Part shown: piece after piece, positions 16,802-23,674 of the stretch
Numbering within the stretch: position 1 is the first letter of the stretch
Layout: the number at the start of each line of letters is the position of its first letter
Assembly: GCA_902762435.1 (NCBI GenBank)
Contig: CACWOH010000010.1
Coordinates: 1-64,000 of the forward strand
DNA length: 64,000 bases
Direction: 5' to 3'
From: an uncultured Bacteroidia bacterium
GTDB taxonomy: Bacteria > Bacteroidota > Bacteroidia > Bacteroidales > UBA932
The notes under the pieces: generated by a model
What the model was told of the DNA's origin: nothing
What the model saw: only the letters and a program-made list of their open reading frames with translations
Database searches by the model: none
Made by a program: the position numbers and the translations under genes

Positions 16802-19264
16802 ATGAAACGGTTCCCCGTCTTCCTGTCCATCCTCTTCGCCGGCTCCCTGGTACTGGGCGCCCAGCCGAAGCCCAACTACGACCTGGCGGCCCAGTTCTCC
16901 GCCAAGCGTATCTCCCAGATGGTCTTCTCTACAAGTCTCACACCAAACTGGTTCCGCGACTCCGACAAATTCTGGTACGAGTGGAAGACCCCGCAGGGCA
17001 CGCAGTACTGGATCGTGGATCCCGAGACGGGCCGCAAGACGCCCGCCTTCGATATGGAGCGGCTCGCGATGCAGATCACGCAGACTACCCGCGACCCCTT
17101 CGACGCGCAGCACCTCCCCATCGAGAACCTCAAGCTCAAGGACGACCGGTATTTCCAGTTCGACATCAAGGGCACGCAGGACGTTCCGGACACCCTCGCG
17201 CAGAAGCGCGCCGAGCGGGAGAAGAAGGACGGAAAGGCCCCCAAGGGCCCCCAGACTCCGAAAATGACCAAGAAAGTGTGGCATTTCCAGTATGAGATCG
17301 CCACCGGAAAACTCGAGGAGTACAAGCCCGAGAAACGCGAATACCCCGCCTGGGCCAGCATCTCCCCGGACGGGCAGACCGGCGTGTTCGTGAAGAACTC
17401 CAACCTCTTCTGGATGGACAAGGAGAACCTTGCGAAGGCCGCCGAGGACGAGAAGGACTCCACCCTGGTGGAGCACCGCCTCACCTCCGACGGCGTCCGC
17501 CAGTACGGTTTCGGCGTGGACAACTACTCCGGCGACACCGAGACGGACACCACCCGCCGCTCGATGGCGCGCGGGGTCGTGTGGGCCCCGGACAGCAAGC
17601 ATTTCGTGGCCGTGAAGACCGACATGCGCAAGATCAAGGACCTGTGGGTGATCAACGCCCTCAGCCAGCCGCGCCCCACCCTGGAGACCTACAAATACCA
17701 GATGCCCGGCGAGCCCGGCCCCAGCGAGGAACTCTTCGTGTTCTCGATGCCCGACGGCGGCAGCAAGCGCTACCGCGTGAACGCCTTCAAGGACCAGACC
17801 TTCGACGTGGCCACGCGTCCGCGCAAGTACCGCGAGATCTATGAAAAATACCGCTCGCGCGTGTGGCTGGGCGACAACGACGGCTTCTGGCTGGTCCGCG
17901 GCTCGCGCGACCTGCACCGGATGGACGTCTGCCGCGTGGACCTCGCCTCCGACTCCACCCGGACCGTCGTATCCGAACGGATGAACACCTACATCGAGGA
18001 CCGCCAGATCCACCTGGTGGGCGGCGGGAAGCAGTTCGTCTGGTGGTCCGAGCGCAACGGCTGGGCGAACCTCTACCTGTATAATTCCGACGGCAGCCTG
18101 GTGCGCAACCTCACCGAAGGTGCCTTCCACGTGGAGGACATCCTCTCCGTGAACGAGAAGGAAGGGTACGTGCTCGTCTCCGCCTGCGGCGTGAACAAGG
18201 ACGAGAACCCCTATCAGCTGCACACCTACCGCGTTCCCCTGGCCGGCGGGGCGATGAAGCAGCTGGATATGGACGACATGAACATCGACGCCACGGCCAG
18301 CGACGACGGCAGGTGGATGGTGGGCAACGCCTCCCGCGTGGACTACGCCCCGGAAGCCTGGCTGATCGGCCGCGACGGAAAGCGTACGCTGCTGGAGCAG
18401 GCCGACCTGAGCCTGCTGTACGCGGCGGGCTACAAGATGCCGGAACGCTTCAAGGTCAAGGCGGCCGACGGCGTCACGGACCTGTACGGCGCGATGTACA
18501 AGCCCTTTGATTTCGACTCCACGAAGGTCTATCCCATCATCGACTACGTCTATCCCGGCCCGCAGGTGGAGGCCAACAACATCGCCTGGTCCAAGGGCAT
18601 GGTGCGTACCGACCGCCTGGCCCAGGTGGGCTTCATCGTGATCACGGTGGGCAACCGCGGCGGACACCCGAACCGCTCGAAGTGGTACCACAACTACGGC
18701 TACGGGAACCTGCGCGACTACGGTCTGGAGGACCAGAAGTACGCCATCCAGCAGCTCGCGGGCCGCTATCCGTTCATCGACGGGGAGCGCGTGGGCATCC
18801 ACGGGCACTCCGGCGGCGGATTCATGTCCACGGCGGCCATCCTCAAGTACCCCGACTTCTTCAAGGCGGCCGTTTCCTGCGCCGGCAACCACGACAACAG
18901 CATTTACAACCGCTGGTGGAGCGAGACGCATCACGGCGTGACCGAGAAGGTGGAGCAGAGCGACACCACCTTCGTGTACCACATCGAGACGAACCCCCAG
19001 CTGGCGGCCAACCTCAAGGGCCACCTGATGCTGGTGCACGGCGACATCGACAACAACGTCAACCCGGCCAACACGATCCGCGTCGTGAACGCGCTCATCC
19101 GCGCGAACAAACGCTTCGACCTGCTGATCCTCCCGGGCCAGCGGCACGGCTTCGGCGACATGAACGAATACTTCTTCTACCGCCTCGCCGACTACTTCTC
19201 CGAATGGCTGCTGGGCTGCAGCGAACGCCCGGAAGTGGACATCAAGGAGCTGAACAACGACTGA
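16802..19264 (+). CDS. S9 family peptidase, dipeptidyl-peptidase IV type
   Basis: An exported serine peptidase of 820 residues that removes N-terminal dipeptides from peptides in the periplasm. A signal peptide ends about residue 19 (AGSLVLGAQ). A DPPIV_N beta-propeller spans about 90-560. The catalytic alpha/beta-hydrolase domain has nucleophile Ser in GHSGGGFMS (about 670), Asp in HGDIDNNV (about 746) and His in GQRHGFGD (about 781). Length and order match the family. A charged insert rich in K (about 140-155) lies in the propeller. It is monocistronic; the convergent TIR gene ends 18 bases after it. The exact specificity (X-Pro or other) cannot be fixed from sequence. Confidence 0.92.
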   Translation: MKRFPVFLSILFAGSLVLGAQPKPNYDLAAQFSAKRISQMVFSTSLTPNWFRDSDKFWYEWKTPQGTQYWIVDPETGRKTPAFDMERLAMQITQTTRDPFDAQHLPIENLKLKDDRYFQFDIKGTQDVPDTLAQKRAEREKKDGKAPKGPQTPKMTKKVWHFQYEIATGKLEEYKPEKREYPAWASISPDGQTGVFVKNSNLFWMDKENLAKAAEDEKDSTLVEHRLTSDGVRQYGFGVDNYSGDTETDTTRRSMARGVVWAPDSKHFVAVKTDMRKIKDLWVINALSQPRPTLETYKYQMPGEPGPSEELFVFSMPDGGSKRYRVNAFKDQTFDVATRPRKYREIYEKYRSRVWLGDNDGFWLVRGSRDLHRMDVCRVDLASDSTRTVVSERMNTYIEDRQIHLVGGGKQFVWWSERNGWANLYLYNSDGSLVRNLTEGAFHVEDILSVNEKEGYVLVSACGVNKDENPYQLHTYRVPLAGGAMKQLDMDDMNIDATASDDGRWMVGNASRVDYAPEAWLIGRDGKRTLLEQADLSLLYAAGYKMPERFKVKAADGVTDLYGAMYKPFDFDSTKVYPIIDYVYPGPQVEANNIAWSKGMVRTDRLAQVGFIVITVGNRGGHPNRSKWYHNYGYGNLRDYGLEDQKYAIQQLAGRYPFIDGERVGIHGHSGGGFMSTAAILKYPDFFKAAVSCAGNHDNSIYNRWWSETHHGVTEKVEQSDTTFVYHIETNPQLAANLKGHLMLVHGDIDNNVNPANTIRVVNALIRANKRFDLLILPGQRHGFGDMNEYFFYRLADYFSEWLLGCSERPEVDIKELNND

Positions 19265-19282
19265 TAGCCTCCGCCTAGAATT

Positions 19283-20248
19283 CTAATTGAAATAGCGCAT
19301 CAGCAGCGACAAGTCCGTCAGGGCAGCGAAGAAATGCCCCAACACGACGACGACGGCCTTGAGGACCAGATAGACCAGGATCAGGTTCTCTGGGTCGTTG
19401 ATGCGCAGGAGAACGTCTTCCTTGCTCATCTGACGGAAGAGTGATTTCCGCTTGTCTGTGTGGTAGAGGCACACCAGATAGATGCCCAGCCAGCCCAGGA
19501 TCAGCAGGGCGGCGCACACGAAGAAATCCACCCGCCTGCCGAGAAATCCGGCCCCCAGCACCACCGCGATGGTCAGAAGCGGGACCAGGAAGTAGGATTT
19601 GCGCTTGCGCAGCAGGCGGAACACATACCAGATGGACATCAGGATGGCGAATTCCCCTACAAAACCCGCCAGACCGGCAATCACCTCGCTGGACTGGATG
19701 GTCGCGGCCCAGAGGAAGAAATAGCTCAGCAACGCATACATTCCCGCCAGGACGACCAGCGCAGCTATCAGCATCCCGCGTGTCAGGCCCGGCAGTTTCC
19801 CGTATTCGATGCCTTCCGCATCTACGGCCGGACTGGCAATGGCTGCCACCATCCGCCGCAGGGCCGCATCCGGCCCTAGTTCCATCCAATCGATATACTG
19901 CACGGAAGACAGATAGAAGGCGACGGCTTCGTTGTAGTCCGAGCGGTCCAGGCGCAGCGGAATGATACGCTTGCCGGCCGTAATGGCCGTGCTGATCTCG
20001 CGCAAAGTCCATTCGGACGCATTGGCTGCGACCGAAGAGAGGTAGAGAAAACAGTCGCAGGCCTTGATGCCGCCGGCGATACGTTCGGCGAAGGTCTCGC
20101 CGCCGGACAGCCCCTCACGGTCAATCCAATAGCTGACCCCCGCCGCGTCCAGCGCAGCCATGACGCGGTCCACGGGGTTCCCGGGAACCGGCGTACCGTC
20201 GGGGGAGAACCAGTCTTGTTTGGAATAGCTGATGAATACCTGCGCCAT
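19283..20248 (-). CDS. TIR-domain membrane protein
   Basis: A 321-residue protein. Residues 1-140 are a TIR domain: MAQVFISYSKQDW at the start, YWIDREGLSGGETF and FLYLSSVAANASEWTLREIS with the S-x-W-x-x-E arrangement that carries the catalytic glutamate of TIR NADases. About six membrane segments follow (roughly 170-315), with a charged KRK loop. TIR proteins act as NAD-degrading or nucleotide-signalling enzymes, often in antiphage defence, but this one has no obvious sensor partner. It is divergent from creD and the shared gap holds two copies of one dyad. I use the ATG at 20248; a longer start at 20269 would add 7 residues upstream of the motif. Confidence 0.85.
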   Translation of the reverse strand: MAQVFISYSKQDWFSPDGTPVPGNPVDRVMAALDAAGVSYWIDREGLSGGETFAERIAGGIKACDCFLYLSSVAANASEWTLREISTAITAGKRIIPLRLDRSDYNEAVAFYLSSVQYIDWMELGPDAALRRMVAAIASPAVDAEGIEYGKLPGLTRGMLIAALVVLAGMYALLSYFFLWAATIQSSEVIAGLAGFVGEFAILMSIWYVFRLLRKRKSYFLVPLLTIAVVLGAGFLGRRVDFFVCAALLILGWLGIYLVCLYHTDKRKSLFRQMSKEDVLLRINDPENLILVYLVLKAVVVVLGHFFAALTDLSLLMRYFN

Positions 20249-20256
20249 AGTATGTA

Positions 20257-20264
20257 CAAAGGTA
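20257..20264 (-). promoter_or_regulatory. -7 element for the TIR gene
   Basis: A perfect TACCTTTG on the minus strand, 8 bases before the ATG; the transcript would be nearly leaderless. Confidence 0.5.
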
Positions 20265-20299
20265 AACAACTTTGAGCGAAAGTCCTATTTTGATTGTTT

Positions 20300-20324
20300 T
20301 TTGCGTAATTTTTACACAAATTAT
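20300..20324. promoter_or_regulatory. Operator-like dyad, copy 1 (TIR/creD gap)
   Basis: TTGCGTAA-TTT-TTACACAA is an imperfect inverted repeat. The same sequence, with only small changes, recurs 52 bases to the right. It lies between the two divergent genes. Confidence 0.55.
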
Positions 20325-20351
20325 TTGGAAGACTCGTTTTTAGTTCTTTTA

Positions 20352-20375
20352 TTTGCGTAAAATTTACACAATTAT
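20352..20375. promoter_or_regulatory. Operator-like dyad, copy 2 (overlaps the creD start)
   Basis: TTGCGTAA-AAT-TTACACAA repeats copy 1 at a distance of 52 bases, about five helical turns. Its right edge overlaps the creD ATG (20374), so binding here would block creD transcription or initiation. Confidence 0.55.
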
Positions 20376-21636
20376 GGCAAAGATATCTTTCGACAACCTG
20401 CTTTGGAAACTCCTGATGATGATTGTCATTTCCCTCCTGCTCCTCATTCCGCTCGGGATGATCAGAAACCTGATCGACGAGCGGCAAGGCAACGCGGACG
20501 GCGCCCGGGCCGATGTGGCCGGCAGCTGGGGGCGGCCGCAGACACTGTCCGGACCGCAGCTCCAATTCTACCGGGAACGTACCGAACAGGAGAAGAAGGA
20601 AAAGGACGACCGTTCCCCGGTGTCCATATCCGTCTATCCCGAACGGCTCTGTTACGAGGTGGAAGCAGCCACACAGGATCTGCACCGCGCCATCTACGAG
20701 GTGAAAGTCTATACTGCCGACATCGTCGCCCGCGGGGAATTCCTGCTGCCTGAAAATTGTCGGGATTACCCGTTACGGACGGAGATATGCCTGGGGCTGA
20801 GCGACTTGCGGGGCATCGACGGGTCCGTCAGCCTGTCGATCGGCGGACACGAATACATCGTGACGGACGGCGGGAATCACGCCATTACCAAACAACTCGA
20901 ACTGGACCCTGCCCTCTTCGGTTCCGGACAGGCCGTCCCCTTTGAGATCCGTTTCCGCACCCGTGGTTCGGAGGCACTCTATTTCCAACCATTCGGGCAG
21001 GTCACCGAGGTGACGCTGCATACGGACTGCAGCGCCCCCTCTTTCGAAGGAGACTTTCTGCCCTCCGAACGGGAAGTCGGGGAGAACGGTTCCTCCGCCC
21101 ACTGGGTAGTGTCTGCAATCAACCGCGGAAATCCCCGAGAAACGAGCTTCGGTGTCAAGCTGCTGCAAGGCGTATCGCAGTACCAGCAGACCACCCGGAC
21201 GGCCAAATACGGTATGCTGATCATCCTGCTCGTGTTCGTGGCGGGGCTGGCGGTGGAATTCGTGGGCAAGAAGAGCATCCATATCATCCAATATGCGGTC
21301 ATCGGCCTGTCGCTGGTCCTGTTCTACGCCCTGTTGCTCGCCTTTTCCGAGCTGATGACCTTCTGGCTGGCCTACCTGCTCGCCGCCGGAATGACCACGG
21401 CCGCCCTGACGGGCTACTTCCGCGGCATCCTCAAAGACCGGAAGGCCTGGCTGCTCGGAGCGCTGATCGCCACCGCCTATGTGGTCTGCTACATTTTGCT
21501 ACAGATGGAAACCTACGCCCTCGTTGCCGGCACGCTGGTGCTCTTCATCCTCCTCGTCGGCATTATGTACTTCACCCGGGACCTCCGGCCCGCACCGACC
21601 GACGCCCGGAACGACGAGCCCACCCCTGCGTCGTAG
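20374..21636 (+). CDS. creD: CreD-like inner-membrane protein
   Basis: A 420-residue member of the CreD family, linked in enterobacteria to envelope integrity and colicin E2 tolerance; its biochemical role is unknown. One membrane segment lies at about 12-30. A periplasmic domain of some 260 residues holds the family motifs SWGRPQTLSGPQL, IYEVKVYTADIVARGEF and FEGDFLPSERE. From about 280 on, five to six membrane segments follow, beginning after GVKLLQGVSQYQQTTRTAKY. I start at the ATG at 20374, not the TTG seven codons earlier that lies inside the dyad. Divergent from the TIR gene and likely controlled with it. Confidence 0.85.
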   Translation: MAKISFDNLLWKLLMMIVISLLLLIPLGMIRNLIDERQGNADGARADVAGSWGRPQTLSGPQLQFYRERTEQEKKEKDDRSPVSISVYPERLCYEVEAATQDLHRAIYEVKVYTADIVARGEFLLPENCRDYPLRTEICLGLSDLRGIDGSVSLSIGGHEYIVTDGGNHAITKQLELDPALFGSGQAVPFEIRFRTRGSEALYFQPFGQVTEVTLHTDCSAPSFEGDFLPSEREVGENGSSAHWVVSAINRGNPRETSFGVKLLQGVSQYQQTTRTAKYGMLIILLVFVAGLAVEFVGKKSIHIIQYAVIGLSLVLFYALLLAFSELMTFWLAYLLAAGMTTAALTGYFRGILKDRKAWLLGALIATAYVVCYILLQMETYALVAGTLVLFILLVGIMYFTRDLRPAPTDARNDEPTPAS

Positions 21637-21686
21637 GTCCCGTCAATAGCAATTTCTTTACTCTGTTCTACGTAAGTTGATTCAGA

Positions 21687-22196
21687 ATGAAGAAGCACTG
21701 TCTTATCTTTTTCGTCTTTCTTGTGCTGTATTCATGCACAGGAGATGAGCTTACCGATAAGGAATTCGATGGATACTATCATCCAGTCGAACGGATCAGT
21801 CTGGAATTCAAGTCGGGCAGACGCGTTATCGGACGTATAAGATCAACGGAGTTCGTCGGGAGATTCCATGATAAGATATACGGCCATTATGACTATGCGT
21901 TTCCCAATGTCTATATCTCCTGGGACCGGAGCGCCTTAGAGAATCAGGTATATAGAAAAAAACCTGCTGATCCAGACTCGATAATTCTTCATAATTCATT
22001 GGATACTATTGAGTTATACGAATCCGGAGCGACATATGTATTGCTAAAGAATTCCACCACAAAAGCCGAAAGAACGCGAGGCGACATGCAGGCTCTCTTC
22101 TTTGATTTCTTTCTGCTGCTTGCTCTGGTTCTTCCAGTCATTATGTGCCTTTTAGTTATAGTGGGTCTCGTCTGGTTCAAACAAACCGGCACCTGA
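21687..22196 (+). CDS. Lipoprotein with C-terminal membrane segment, unknown function
   Basis: A 169-residue protein I do not recognise. A signal peptide ends in LYSC (Cys17), so it is probably a lipoprotein. A hydrophobic segment near the C-terminus (about 136-163, FFLLLALVLPVIMCLLVIVG) would give a second membrane contact. The middle region is beta-rich (KSGRRVIGRIRSTEFVGRF). GC content is lower than in creD, and the gene sits beside hicAB, so this stretch may have been acquired. No promoter of consensus form is obvious; it starts 50 bases after creD. Confidence 0.7.
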   Translation: MKKHCLIFFVFLVLYSCTGDELTDKEFDGYYHPVERISLEFKSGRRVIGRIRSTEFVGRFHDKIYGHYDYAFPNVYISWDRSALENQVYRKKPADPDSIILHNSLDTIELYESGATYVLLKNSTTKAERTRGDMQALFFDFFLLLALVLPVIMCLLVIVGLVWFKQTGT

Positions 22197-22349
22197 TTGC
22201 ACACCGTTTTTCGTCCCAAAACCTGAAAAAAAACTTTTAAACCACAAAAAACATATATTTCTTTCGGCTATTCGTCCCACATCTTTGGTTGCAAGCAAAA
22301 GCATTCCCTCCTTCGTAGAAAAATAGGATGCCGTATGAATGCTATTTCA

Positions 22350-22382
22350 TTTGTTTGTATCACAAATATGCGCTATATTTGT
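22350..22382 (+). promoter_or_regulatory. Promoter and operator of hicAB
   Basis: TTTG (22350-22353), 20 bases, perfect TATATTTG (22374-22381). A perfect dyad ACAAATAT-GCGCT-ATATTTGT (22362-22382) covers the -7 element, as expected for autorepression by HicB, whose C-terminal half is a DNA-binding domain. Confidence 0.7.
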
Positions 22383-22402
22383 AGCGTTAAACCCTCAGCT
22401 TT

Positions 22403-22588
22403 ATGACTTGGGCTGAGTTTAAAAGATACGCCGGCAAGCACGGATGGGTGCTCGTGAGGCATGGCACAAAACACGACATCTATAGAAAGGAGGGACGGGA
22501 AGATCCTTTGTTGATCGAACGACATTGGAACGAAGAGATGAAACCAGGGATTCAAAAAAGACTTTGCAAACAAGTTGAAGCAAAATGA
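22403..22588 (+). CDS. hicA: HicA-family toxin
   Basis: A 61-residue dsRNA-binding-fold mRNA interferase; HicA toxins cleave mRNA when freed from HicB. The family pattern is present: start TWAEFKRYAGKHGW, then VLVRHGTKHDIYRK with the conserved histidine region, and the IQKRLCKQV end. The stop overlaps the hicB start in ATGA. The toxin comes first, the usual order for hicAB. An autoregulatory dyad lies in the promoter. Confidence 0.88.
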   Translation: MTWAEFKRYAGKHGWVLVRHGTKHDIYRKEGREDPLLIERHWNEEMKPGIQKRLCKQVEAK

Positions 22589-22983
22589 CAGCACTGGCAA
22601 TTATTGAAAAGGACGGGAACGGGTTTTCCGTTTATACCGAGAATCTCAAGACGGTTCTGCACGGCAGCGGTGCCTCGGTTGCCGAGGCCAAGGCAGAGAT
22701 GCTGGCCGGATACGAGGACCTGATTAAAATGTATGCCGAAGATGGGCATGCTCTTCCCAAAGAGCTGCAAGATCTGTCATTTACCTACAAATACGACATT
22801 TCTGCCTTCTTCAATGCCTTCGATTTTTTGAATGCCTCCAAGTTTGCGGAACGCGTGGGCATCTCCCCGAGCCTAATGCGTCACTATAAAGGCGGGAATA
22901 CCTACATTTCCCCGGCACAGGCAAAAAAAATCGAATCCGGACTGCACCAAATCGGCAAGGAGCTGCTTGCGGTAAATCTGTAA
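22585..22983 (+). CDS. hicB: HicB-family antitoxin
   Basis: A 132-residue antitoxin. The N-terminal HicB fold (about 1-55; AIIEKDGNGFSVYTENL and ASVAEAKAEMLAGYEDLI) neutralises HicA, and a C-terminal XRE-type HTH (about 84-130; ASKFAERVGISPSLMRHYKG) binds DNA. It overlaps hicA by 4 bases. It ends 3 bases from the convergent DUF554 gene with no terminator between. Confidence 0.88.
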   Translation: MTALAIIEKDGNGFSVYTENLKTVLHGSGASVAEAKAEMLAGYEDLIKMYAEDGHALPKELQDLSFTYKYDISAFFNAFDFLNASKFAERVGISPSLMRHYKGGNTYISPAQAKKIESGLHQIGKELLAVNL

Positions 22984-22986
22984 AAA

Positions 22987-23673
22987 CTAGGCGAAGAGAG
23001 CCTTGACCAGGAACCAGAGCACCGGGACGAGCAGGGCGGGGATGTAATTGAGGGTCTTGCAGTCCTTCAGCTTGAGGAGCGACAGACCGGATGAGATGAT
23101 CAGTAAGCCGCCCACGATGGCCATTTCATTCACCATCGTGCCCTGCAGCAGCGGGGAATTGGCCGCGAACTTGCCCAGCATATAGAAGCAGCCCTGCCAG
23201 CAGAAAAGGATCGGGGCCGCGAAGATGATGCCGATACCATACGTAGTGGCGAACACCGTCGAAGTCACCAGGTCCAGCGTGGCGTTGGTGTAGAGAAAGG
23301 TGTTGTCCCCCGTGGTGGCGCTCAGGATGGGCCCGACGATGCTGAAGGTGCCCACGCAGAACAGCAGGCAGGCGGTGATGAGGCCGTTCGCGAGCCCCTC
23401 GCCGCCGCGCTTCGCAATCAGGCGCTTGGTACGGCCGTCCAGGTCCAGCGCCGTTCCCAGGATGCCGCCGAGCGCGATGCTGATGATGAACAGCACCGGG
23501 AATTCGCTCTTCGGCATATTCTGCACGAACGTGTTGGCGCCGAGGGCCAGCGAGGCGAGCCCCATCGCATTGTACAGGACGGTCTGATACTTCTCTCCGA
23601 GTCCCTTCTTCAGGAGGCTCCCCACCACGGAGCCGACGATGATGCACCCGGTGTTGACGAGGGTTCCTATCAT
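22987..23673 (-). CDS. DUF554 family membrane protein
   Basis: A 228-residue inner-membrane protein with about seven hydrophobic segments. The start GTLVNTGCIIVGSVVGSLLKKGL and the motif LGGILGTALDLDGRTKRL are typical of DUF554 (as spans of residues 3-25 and 68-85). Function is unknown; some members are annotated as transporters without proof. It begins 1 base after the stop of the S9 peptidase gene on the same strand, so it is probably translated from that mRNA. Confidence 0.85.
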   Translation of the reverse strand: MIGTLVNTGCIIVGSVVGSLLKKGLGEKYQTVLYNAMGLASLALGANTFVQNMPKSEFPVLFIISIALGGILGTALDLDGRTKRLIAKRGGEGLANGLITACLLFCVGTFSIVGPILSATTGDNTFLYTNATLDLVTSTVFATTYGIGIIFAAPILFCWQGCFYMLGKFAANSPLLQGTMVNEMAIVGGLLIISSGLSLLKLKDCKTLNYIPALLVPVLWFLVKALFA

Positions 23674-23674
23674 A

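Noticed and set aside
19283-22983. A prophage or complete defence island around the TIR and hicAB genes
   Set aside because: No phage structural gene, integrase, transposase or restriction gene is present; creD and the peptidases are ordinary chromosomal genes.
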